From the NCBI GenBank assembly GCA_903911455.1, contig CAIWDQ010000104.1, positions 1 to 11,185 of the forward strand: a stretch of DNA of 11,185 nucleotides. Reading direction: 5' to 3'. The position numbers were made by a program, and so were the translations under genes. A model generated the notes under the pieces. That model made no database searches. It was not told the origin of the DNA and saw only the letters and a program-made list of their open reading frames with translations. Shown here piece by piece: positions 5,287 to 11,185 of this stretch; position 1 is the stretch's first letter; every line of letters begins with the position of its first letter. This DNA comes from an uncultured bacterium. Lineage in GTDB: Bacteria > Bacteroidota > Bacteroidia > Bacteroidales > JACABE01.

Positions 5287-7335
5287 ATGCAAGAAAATGA
5301 TTCATTAGAAAAGAACTTACCCGAAAACGCTTATCGCGAATTAACTCCGGGTGAAGTGTACGAACCGGTGATGTCGGCCAATAAGACATTCCCCGAAGTA
5401 ACTACCTGGTCAGTTGTGATGGGCTTGCTGATGGCAGTTATCTTCTCAGCCGCTGCAGCTTATTCAGGCCTTAAGATAGGTCAGGTATTTGAAGCAGCTA
5501 TACCTATATCTATTATAGCAGTGGGAGCATCGGCAGCAGCCAAAAAGAAAAATGCTTTAGGACAGAACATCATTATCCAGTCAATTGGAGCTAGTTCAGG
5601 AGTTATTGTAGCCGGAGCGGTATTTACCATCCCGGGTCTTTACATTTTGCAATCAAAGTATCCTGAGATACAAGTTAACTTCTGGCAGATCTTCTTTTCC
5701 TCTTTGTTAGGAGGCTTTTTAGGAATACTTTTCCTAATCCCTTTCAGGAAATACTTCGTAAAAGACATGCACGGGAAACTTCCTTTCCCTGAAGCTACTG
5801 CAACTACCGAAATCCTTATGACAGGAGAAAAAGGTGGTACACAAGCCAAGCTTCTTGTGGTAAGTGGTTTGATAGGTGGTGCATTTGACTTTGCTTTTAC
5901 CTATTTAAGACTTTGGGGCGAAGAATTTACTTCAAGAGTTTTACCCTACGGAACAGCTCTTGCCGACAAGGTTAAGATGGTTTTTAAGTTTAATGTTAGT
6001 TCACTTATCTTTAGTTTTGGATACTTAGTAGGTTTACGCTACTCACTTATAATCACTGTTGGTTCGTTACTATCATGGTTTGTTTTTGTTCCATTAGTAA
6101 ACGAAATCGGGAACTTAATTATCCATGGATTTATGATTGGCAAAGTGATGATCCCCGGAAGTGGTGGTATTAATCCTTTTGCAGCAATGTCGCCAGAAGA
6201 TATCTTTAAAGCATGTGTTCGCCCTATAGGTATTGGAGCCATTGCCATGGCTGGTATCATCGGAATTATCAAATCATCAGGAGTAATTGCCAGTGCTTTT
6301 AAACTAGCAGTTGGTGTTGGTAATAAAGCTCAGGAAGGTGTTAAAATAGAAAGAACTCAGAAAGATTTAAAAATGTCTTTTGTAATGCTATTAATCTTCT
6401 TTACACTTGTTGCAGTATTTGTTTTCCTTTTATTAGGCGTAAACATAACATTGACTCAGGCTTTAGTGGCTTTGGTAACAATCTTAATAATATCATTCCT
6501 ATTTACAACTGTTGCAGCTAATGCTATTGCAATTGTTGGTTCAAACCCTGTTTCAGGGATGACTTTAATGACATTAATTCTATCATCAGTTGTTTTGGTT
6601 TCAGTAGGATTAAAAGGATGGCAGGGAATGGTAAGTTCTTTGGTTATTGGAGGTATTGTATGTACTGCTTTATCAATGGCTGGTGGTTTTATCACCGACT
6701 TAAAAGTAGGTTATTGGTTAGGCACAACTCCTATCAAACAGGAATCATTTAAATTCTTAGGAACTCTTGTTTCAGCAGCTACTGTAGGTTTAGTTATTTA
6801 TATTTTAAATCAGGTGTTTGGTTTTACACAAACTGCAGTTCATGCCAAACCTATGACAGCTCCCCAGGCAAATGCTATGGCGGCAATTATAGAGCCACTT
6901 ATGTCTGGTAGCGGTGTGAGTTGGGTATTACTTTCAGTTGGAGCTGTTGTATCAATCTTATTAAACTGGCTTAAGATTTCACCTTTAGCTTTTGCTTTGG
7001 GTATGTTTATCCCACTTCCACTTAATACTCCTTTAATTGTTGGCGGTTTGCTAAACCATTGGTTCAACAAGAGTACTAAAGATGCTAAGCTTAATAATGC
7101 ACGTAATAACCGTGGTATTCTTATTGCTTCAGGATTTATTGCTGGAGCAGCTTTGTTTGGAGTTTTCGGTGCTATAATTTTATTCATTACCGGAAAAGAA
7201 GATTCAATGAACCTTGTTCATTGGGATAAGATTGCTAATGGCGAAATGATTGCTCAAATATTAGCTTTCTTTGCCTTTATAGGACTTATTGCTTACTTTA
7301 TCTGGGAATCATTCAGAGCTAAAGCTGACGACTAA
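5287..7335 (+). CDS. OPT-family oligopeptide transporter
   Basis: A 682-residue polytopic inner-membrane protein of the OPT family, which takes up small peptides, probably with protons; some family members move metal chelates instead. A short soluble N-terminus (LTPGEVYEPVM) leads into helix 1 (WSVVMGLLMAVIFSAAAAYSGLKIGQVFEAAIPIS), a region highly conserved in prokaryotic OPT proteins. About 14-16 hydrophobic segments follow, including GLRYSLIITVGSLLSW, VANAIAIVGSNPVSGMTL and the C-terminal ILAFFAFIGLIAYFIW. I chose ATG at 5287 (MQENDSLEKN). The frame is open back to an ATG at 5200, but that codon belongs to the end of the insertion sequence and would add a hydrophobic 29-residue tail foreign to the family. 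Peptidase T follows 131 bases downstream on the same strand, which supports peptides as substrate. A palindromic repeat lies in that gap, so the two genes may be only partly co-transcribed. Confidence 0.92.
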   Translation: MQENDSLEKNLPENAYRELTPGEVYEPVMSANKTFPEVTTWSVVMGLLMAVIFSAAAAYSGLKIGQVFEAAIPISIIAVGASAAAKKKNALGQNIIIQSIGASSGVIVAGAVFTIPGLYILQSKYPEIQVNFWQIFFSSLLGGFLGILFLIPFRKYFVKDMHGKLPFPEATATTEILMTGEKGGTQAKLLVVSGLIGGAFDFAFTYLRLWGEEFTSRVLPYGTALADKVKMVFKFNVSSLIFSFGYLVGLRYSLIITVGSLLSWFVFVPLVNEIGNLIIHGFMIGKVMIPGSGGINPFAAMSPEDIFKACVRPIGIGAIAMAGIIGIIKSSGVIASAFKLAVGVGNKAQEGVKIERTQKDLKMSFVMLLIFFTLVAVFVFLLLGVNITLTQALVALVTILIISFLFTTVAANAIAIVGSNPVSGMTLMTLILSSVVLVSVGLKGWQGMVSSLVIGGIVCTALSMAGGFITDLKVGYWLGTTPIKQESFKFLGTLVSAATVGLVIYILNQVFGFTQTAVHAKPMTAPQANAMAAIIEPLMSGSGVSWVLLSVGAVVSILLNWLKISPLAFALGMFIPLPLNTPLIVGGLLNHWFNKSTKDAKLNNARNNRGILIASGFIAGAALFGVFGAIILFITGKEDSMNLVHWDKIANGEMIAQILAFFAFIGLIAYFIWESFRAKADD

Positions 7336-7354
7336 GAAATACTTAATGCTATGC

Positions 7355-7424
7355 CGTCATTGCGAGCGAAGCGAAGCAATCTTTTCTTTATTAGATTGCT
7401 TCGTCGTTCCTCCTCGCAATGACG
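7355..7424. repeat. Interspersed palindromic repeat, copy 2
   Basis: An imperfect hairpin starting 19 bases after the transporter stop. The outer stem is 7355-7366 with 7413-7424 (CGTCATTGCGAG/CTCGCAATGACG, 12 bp). The inner stem is 7372-7382 with 7393-7403 (CGAAGCAATCT/AGATTGCTTCG, 11 bp). An asymmetric internal loop (5 versus 9 bases) and a 10-base T-rich apical loop complete it. The left arm matches copy 1 at 26 of 28 positions. It could reduce read-through into the pepT gene or stabilise the upstream message. Confidence 0.75.
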
Positions 7425-7466
7425 ATGTGGTTAATTCATTATAAACAATTCTAATTTTAAAATAAA

Positions 7467-8696
7467 ATGAAAGAAAAGATACTTGAACGTTTTCTATCTT
7501 ATGTTAACGTTGACACACAATCCGACGAGAGTTCGGAAACATGCCCAAGCACTGCCAAACAATTTGATTTGGCTAATAAACTAAAGGAAGAAATGATAGC
7601 AATGGGTCTTCAGGATGTAAGTCTTGATGATAATTGTTATTTGATGGGCACTTTGCCTTCTAATATTGATAAGAAGGTTCCTGTTATTGGTTTTATTTCT
7701 CACATGGATACCAGTCCTGATATGCCGGGTGTTAATGTTCGTCCTAATATTATTCATAATTATGATGGAAAAGACATTATGCTTAACGCTGAAAAGAATA
7801 TAGCTCTTACTGTTGCCGACTTTCCTGAAATAAAACAATATGCTGGTCAAACTATTATTACCACTGACGGCACTACACTTTTAGGTGCTGATGATAAAGC
7901 AGGTATTGCTGAGATTATGACTGCAATGGATTATCTTTTAAAGCATCCTGAAATTAAACACGGAACAATTCGCATAGGTTTTACACCTGACGAAGAAATA
8001 GGCAGAGGTGTTGATTTCTTTGACGTAGCTAAGTTCAATGCTGAGTTTGCTTACACTATGGATGGCGGACAGATTGGTGAATTAGAGTACGAAAACTTTA
8101 ATGCAGCCGGAGCTAAAGTCATTATTCAAGGTAGGAATATTCATCCGGGTTATGCAAAGGATAAAATGGTAAATGCTTTGCTTGTAGCGATGGAGTTTAA
8201 TGCTTTGTTGCCGGTAAACGAACGACCTGAGTTTACTAAAGATTATGATGGTTTTTATCATTTAACTAAGTTGGAAGGCACTGTTGAGGCATGTACTTTT
8301 AATTATATAATAAGAGATCATGACAAAGCTAAGTTTGAGAAAAAGAAAGTAGCCATTCAACAAGCTGTTGATTATCTCAACCAACGTTATCCTGAAGGTA
8401 CAGTTAAACTGGAATTAAAAGACCAGTATTTTAATATGAAAGAAATGGTTGAACCAGTTATTCATGTTGTGGATAATGCCCGTAAAGCAATGGAAGATTT
8501 AGAGATTAAGCCTTTGGTAGTTCCTATTCGTGGTGGCACTGACGGTTCTCGTTTATCTTATATGGGTTTGCCATGTCCTAATATCTTTGCCGGCGGACAT
8601 AATTTCCATGGTAAGTATGAATATGTTTGTTTAGATTCAATGGTTAAAGCTACCCAGGTTATTCTAAAGATCATTGATCATTATACAAATGCTTAA
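7467..8696 (+). CDS. pepT: Peptidase T (tripeptide aminopeptidase)
   Basis: A 409-residue cytoplasmic zinc exopeptidase of family M20B that removes N-terminal residues from tripeptides; length matches the family. All expected metal ligands can be placed: His79 in GFISHMDTSPD, bridging Asp142 in GADDKAG, Glu177 next to catalytic Glu176 in GFTPDEEIGRG, Asp199 in YTMDGG, and His381 in HNFHGKYE. Asp81 is the second catalytic residue. The dimerisation/lid region includes NIHPGYAKDKMVNAL, and RGGTDGSRLSYMGLPCPN near the end is characteristic of PepT. The ATG at 7467 follows an AT-rich leader without a Shine-Dalgarno sequence, as is usual in this phylum. Lying just after the OPT transporter, it probably digests the imported peptides. 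The stop is immediately followed by a long hairpin. Confidence 0.96.
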   Translation: MKEKILERFLSYVNVDTQSDESSETCPSTAKQFDLANKLKEEMIAMGLQDVSLDDNCYLMGTLPSNIDKKVPVIGFISHMDTSPDMPGVNVRPNIIHNYDGKDIMLNAEKNIALTVADFPEIKQYAGQTIITTDGTTLLGADDKAGIAEIMTAMDYLLKHPEIKHGTIRIGFTPDEEIGRGVDFFDVAKFNAEFAYTMDGGQIGELEYENFNAAGAKVIIQGRNIHPGYAKDKMVNALLVAMEFNALLPVNERPEFTKDYDGFYHLTKLEGTVEACTFNYIIRDHDKAKFEKKKVAIQQAVDYLNQRYPEGTVKLELKDQYFNMKEMVEPVIHVVDNARKAMEDLEIKPLVVPIRGGTDGSRLSYMGLPCPNIFAGGHNFHGKYEYVCLDSMVKATQVILKIIDHYTNA

Positions 8697-8773
8697 TGTA
8701 AAAGTTATGATGGAAAATGTGAAATGGAAAAGATTGTTTTTACATTTTACATTTCCCATCATCAATTTTACAT
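8696..8773. terminator. Long hairpin in the convergent gap, probable bidirectional terminator
   Basis: Arms 8696-8728 and 8741-8773 are complementary at 28 of 33 positions by hand count, around a 12-base loop (8729-8740). The structure begins on the last base of the pepT stop codon and ends 4 bases before the lipoprotein gene's stop, so it fills the 81-base convergent gap. The stem is AT-rich and the loop has a run of T. A terminator serving both strands is the simplest reading; a repeat family is an alternative. Confidence 0.6.
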
Positions 8774-8777
8774 AACC

Positions 8778-9353
8778 TTAAGGCCGTCCGGTGCCCCCAC
8801 ATGGATTACAGATATTTCCTCCCGAACAATAACCGATAACTGTATACTTCAGTTTTTCAATTGACTTATCAGTTACTTTAACTATTAAATCAGGCTTTTT
8901 ATATTCTTTCTTTAAGCATTTTATCATCCCCATGTTTTCGAAATTATACGCAGGTAATTTAAACTTAACTTGCTTCCATTCCTCAATTATAATTCCGTAA
9001 TCTCCTGACTTAACATCAAACTTAAACTCTCCTTTTGCATTTGTTTTTATTTCCTCAACAATAGTACAGGTATCTGAATTCATAGTGCCTTTTATCAATA
9101 GAATCTTTTTATTATTATATGGATTAAGTTTATAAGTATAATCATGTGGATTTATCTGCACTCCACCGCACCATGTTTTTTTATATTGAATAGTTCCGCT
9201 TATTTCATAAAGTTTATCATTAGTACTATCTTTTACTTGCAATTTTACGTAGGTGGTATCCTTTAGTGCAATATGCGGTTTCTCATTTGGATTTTTATTA
9301 TTACATCCAAATGTTACAAAGGCTAGAGCTAATATATAAAGTAAGGTTTTCAC
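8778..9353 (-). CDS. Putative lipoprotein with a transthyretin-like fold
   Basis: A 191-residue product from the GTG at 9353. Residues 1-17 form a lipoprotein signal (KTLLYILALAFVTFGC) with the lipidated Cys at 17; the box is loose (Thr-Phe-Gly-Cys) but acceptable for Bacteroidota. The mature part contains GTIQYKKTWCGGVQIN, then NAKGEFKFDVKSGDYGI, a pattern typical of carboxypeptidase-regulatory-like sandwiches in this phylum, and ends with a Cys-rich tail (YCSGGNICNPCGGTGRP). Function is unknown; it probably sits in the periplasm or on the outer membrane. The reading frame is open upstream to 9440, but that extension overlaps the preceding gene and has no signal peptide. The GTG overlaps the upstream TGA in the four bases GTGA, pointing to translational coupling. 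Confidence 0.8.
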   Translation of the reverse strand: MKTLLYILALAFVTFGCNNKNPNEKPHIALKDTTYVKLQVKDSTNDKLYEISGTIQYKKTWCGGVQINPHDYTYKLNPYNNKKILLIKGTMNSDTCTIVEEIKTNAKGEFKFDVKSGDYGIIIEEWKQVKFKLPAYNFENMGMIKCLKKEYKKPDLIVKVTDKSIEKLKYTVIGYCSGGNICNPCGGTGRP

Positions 9354-9544
9354 TTTTGCTTTTCCTTCATCATCTTGGTAATCCACAAATAGACAGACCA
9401 TACTACAGTAATTACAAAAACTAATAAAACCGGAACCCAATAGGTGCGGAAAAAGTTGTGGAAATAAGTCCCAATTAAAATATATGCAGTAGCAATGCAG
9501 AGTTTTAAAACAATAAATTCTGCATTCGTCCAGCTTGTTTTCAT
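9350..9544 (-). CDS. Small two-helix membrane protein
   Basis: A 64-residue protein with two predicted membrane helices: FIVLKLCIATAYILIGTYF and VPVLLVFVITVVWSVYLWI, the first preceded by MKTSWTNAE. The tail is basic (KMMKEKQK), suggesting it faces the cytoplasm. I chose ATG at 9544; an ATG at 9559 would add MNFFK. Small proteins of this appearance recur in Bacteroidota, but I know no function. Its stop overlaps the GTG start of the lipoprotein gene by four bases, so the two are almost surely translated from one message. It follows the 149-residue membrane protein gene by 66 bases on the same strand, with no clear promoter between them. Confidence 0.7.
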   Translation of the reverse strand: MKTSWTNAEFIVLKLCIATAYILIGTYFHNFFRTYWVPVLLVFVITVVWSVYLWITKMMKEKQK

Positions 9545-9610
9545 TTTAAAAAAGTTCATGATATGATTTTTATTTTGATACCTACTCTATACGGTTTTCG
9601 GTTGCCCCAT

Positions 9611-10060
9611 TTACTTAATAATATATTCTTCTTCTAAAATCTCATCAATAATCATATAATTCTTATGTCCAAATGACACTGGATAAAGCATTATAATGAA
9701 TGCTACAATTGAATACAATATAATAGGAATAAAATAAGGTCTTATAACTTCTTTTTTAAATAAACCTATAGAAATTTTTAAAATTGCAATCATAATTATT
9801 CCAATTATAATATATTTTTTTTCAAAATAAGAAGGCTTTATTATGAAAAACTTAGTTTCACTGTCTTTTATTTCAAATGAGAAGTCCTGACTTCTTACCC
9901 AACGAAATTTTGTGTAGATACTATGTCTTCCAGATGTTAATTTAATTTCCTTTTTTTCTCCTTCTGAAATTAAGTCTATTTTGTTATTATCAATATATAT
10001 ATCATACTTCTTTTTACCTTTTGGTGCTTTATCTATTCTAATTATTTTAATTGATGACAT
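9611..10060 (-). CDS. Uncharacterised membrane protein with a beta-rich N-terminal domain
   Basis: A 149-residue protein. Residues 1-75 look like a small beta-sandwich: YDIYIDNNKIDLISEGEKKEIKL, then SGRHSIYTKFRWVRSQDFSFEI, with the Gly-Arg-His turn typical of PEGA-like domains that present short strands. Two hydrophobic segments follow at about 84-101 and 109-128, then a short charged tail (DEILEEEYIIK). There is no signal peptide, so the N-terminal domain is probably cytoplasmic. The function is not known. A good -7 element lies just upstream (10086-10093), so the gene appears to head its own transcript, probably continuing into the small membrane protein and lipoprotein genes. The DNA is strongly AT-rich. 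Confidence 0.75.
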   Translation of the reverse strand: MSSIKIIRIDKAPKGKKKYDIYIDNNKIDLISEGEKKEIKLTSGRHSIYTKFRWVRSQDFSFEIKDSETKFFIIKPSYFEKKYIIIGIIMIAILKISIGLFKKEVIRPYFIPIILYSIVAFIIMLYPVSFGHKNYMIIDEILEEEYIIK

Positions 10061-10085
10061 AAGTTTAATTCATTATTTTTTCTTG

Positions 10086-10093
10086 CAAATATA
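10086..10093 (-). promoter_or_regulatory. Promoter -7 element of the 149-residue membrane protein gene
   Basis: On the minus strand this reads TATATTTG, an exact TAnnTTTG match, followed by CAAG. It predicts a start near 10079 and a leader of about 19 bases before the ATG at 10060. The upstream half of the promoter overlaps the 3' end of the neighbouring paralogue gene; ATTG sequences 15 and 22 bases upstream are possible weak -33 boxes. Confidence 0.5.
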
Positions 10094-10114
10094 CTTATTT
10101 TCCCAATCCAATTC

Positions 10115-11071
10115 TCAATCTTTACTTTTTATTTCCTGACTTTGGTTTTTCTTTACCATCACAACATTAAATGTATAGACTGCTTTCTTATGTTTTTCAG
10201 GGTTAATTAATTTTATTGCTATTATTTCGGTTTCAAAATCGGGATGAATAAATGTAATGTAATCTGCATCCTTGGTATATATTTTAATATTAAAATTCCC
10301 ATCGATGTCAGTAGTTGTTGTTTTCTTTTGTTTCCCTGCTATTACTGTTACTTCAGAAAGTGCTGTCGTCTTGTTGGTTTGTGTTGTTTTCCCTTTTAAA
10401 ACTACTGTGTAATGTTTACGTGCTCCCGGTCTTTTGTGTAGTATCCGTGAATTATCATATGCAATTATAAACCCACTGTTTGTTGTTTTATAGTTATGTA
10501 CAAGTGTGCCCAATATATTCCGGAGCATTAAACGGCATTCTTCAACTTTAACCGGTAAGAGTTTTATGAGATTTGTATTTGTTTGCGAAAGCAGATCTCT
10601 TTCGGGTTTATAAGTTTTAATTTTCAATAAGTCATCTTTTAGTTTATTAATTATTGCTAAAGTAATTCCATATGGTAATAGTTGAGTAACCAACAACAGC
10701 GATTTATCACTAATAATTGTTGCTTCCTGATAAAAATCGCTATCTGTCATAAGGTTTAACTTGGATATTGGATAGGTAAGCAACTGCATTTCTTCAATAT
10801 TGTTGATAGAACGATAATATAAACGCATATTATCCTTAATTTGAAAAGCATTCTCAGTAATTGTTTTACGCTTATCCTTTTTGCCTATTGTTATCGTTTT
10901 AGTTGTAGTTGTCAATTTCATACTTGCATCCTCAATATCTTTAATGGTATCATCTAATTGTTTAACACAATCAACAATAATTTGATTGCCACTCCAAATA
11001 GTTTCGTTTAGATGCATAACCCAGCTAACCATCTTGAACATATGATAATATTCAGCTTCAGTTTCTTTCAT
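10115..11071 (-). CDS. Uncharacterised protein: helical N-terminal domain plus C-terminal transthyretin-like domain, copy B
   Basis: A 318-residue paralogue of the first gene in the window. The two proteins align without any gap over residues 1-190, with 79 identical positions by hand count. Invariant patches include MF (11-12), CV..LD (35-40), RLYYR (83-87), YP.SKL..MTDSD.Y.EAT (100-118) and RLMLR (180-184). The C-terminal part, about 223-305, has the transthyretin-like pattern: KHYTVVLKG, ALSEVTVIAG, TDIDGNFNIKIYTKDADYITF, then DFETEI. There is no signal peptide or membrane segment. A Thr-rich insert-like stretch (54-61) replaces a different sequence in copy A. The start at 11071 is supported by the colinear alignment. 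Its 3' end overlaps promoter sequence of the next gene. Function is unknown; the deep divergence at the DNA level means the duplication is old. Confidence 0.8.
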   Translation of the reverse strand: MKETEAEYYHMFKMVSWVMHLNETIWSGNQIIVDCVKQLDDTIKDIEDASMKLTTTTKTITIGKKDKRKTITENAFQIKDNMRLYYRSINNIEEMQLLTYPISKLNLMTDSDFYQEATIISDKSLLLVTQLLPYGITLAIINKLKDDLLKIKTYKPERDLLSQTNTNLIKLLPVKVEECRLMLRNILGTLVHNYKTTNSGFIIAYDNSRILHKRPGARKHYTVVLKGKTTQTNKTTALSEVTVIAGKQKKTTTTDIDGNFNIKIYTKDADYITFIHPDFETEIIAIKLINPEKHKKAVYTFNVVMVKKNQSQEIKSKD

Positions 11072-11130
11072 TGTAAGTTTATTAAATTATTAATGATTGA
11101 TATTAATACATTTATTAATTGTAATATTTG

Positions 11131-11151
11131 CATTTGTCAACGCAACAAATG
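11131..11151. promoter_or_regulatory. 7-7-7 inverted repeat over the promoter of copy B, possible operator
   Basis: CATTTGT (11131-11137) and ACAAATG (11145-11151) are exact reverse complements with a 7-base spacer. The right arm overlaps the predicted -7 element, so a bound dimeric regulator could control the gene. This rests on one short AT-rich palindrome only. Confidence 0.3.
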
Positions 11152-11153
11152 TA
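11146..11153 (-). promoter_or_regulatory. Promoter -7 element of copy B
   Basis: On the minus strand this reads TACATTTG, an exact TAnnTTTG match. It predicts a start near 11139 and an AT-rich leader of about 68 bases before the ATG at 11071. No clear -33 box at standard spacing is seen. Confidence 0.45.
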
Positions 11154-11185
11154 CTTATTATTCACATCAATTGAATCATTTTTAA

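Noticed and set aside
6840..7187. Open frames on the minus strand inside the transporter gene (also 5640-5849, 6039-6272, 6456-6695)
   Set aside because: They are antisense shadows of a long, clearly conserved membrane protein; their proline- and isoleucine-rich translations reflect the opposite strand's codons.
7581..7850. Minus-strand frame inside pepT
   Set aside because: It is antisense to the conserved metal-binding region of peptidase T, and its composition is not protein-like.
9354..9440. Longer start for the lipoprotein gene
   Set aside because: It would overlap most of the small membrane protein gene out of frame and bury the lipoprotein signal. GTG at 9353 places the signal at the N-terminus.

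Overview
The window looks like chromosomal DNA of an AT-rich member of the Bacteroidota. Several genes are preceded by the phylum's characteristic -7 promoter element (TAnnTTTG), start codons mostly lack a purine-rich Shine-Dalgarno sequence, and the protein types fit: a Bacteroidota-style lipoprotein, transthyretin-like carboxypeptidase-regulatory domains, and an OPT transporter next to peptidase T. The genus cannot be fixed from sequence reading alone.

Layout. (1) 33-959 (+) encodes an unnamed protein with a helical N-terminal domain and a C-terminal transthyretin-like domain. (2) 960-1383 is a gene-free convergent gap packed with inverted repeats. (3) 3804-1384 (-) is a two-gene leucine-catabolism unit: the carboxyltransferase subunit of a methylcrotonyl-CoA carboxylase, then a methylglutaconyl-CoA hydratase-like crotonase. 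(4) 3869-5202 is an IS4-family insertion sequence with 18-bp imperfect ends and a 9-bp direct repeat at its flanks. Its transposase has an in-frame TAG that separates the third catalytic residue from the first two. It sits in what was a divergent promoter region of about 140 bp. (5) 5287-8696 (+) is a peptide-use module: an OPT-family oligopeptide transporter and peptidase T, separated by a palindromic interspersed repeat. (6) A long hairpin fills the convergent gap at 8696-8773. (7) 11071-8778 (-) holds four small or uncharacterised genes: a paralogue of the first gene, a two-helix membrane protein with a beta-rich N-terminus, a tiny membrane protein, and a lipoprotein whose GTG start overlaps the preceding stop.

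Working together: OPT plus PepT would import small peptides and release amino acids from them, and the LiuB/LiuC pair would carry leucine-derived acyl-CoA through the two middle steps of leucine degradation. This points to a peptide- and amino-acid-using lifestyle. The biotin-carrying partner subunit of the carboxylase is not in the window. The least explained material is the paralogue pair at the window edges. They align without gaps over about 190 residues, face each other about 10 kb apart, and carry a normally exported type of domain without a signal peptide. No CRISPR array, tRNA, rRNA or recognisable defence system was seen.
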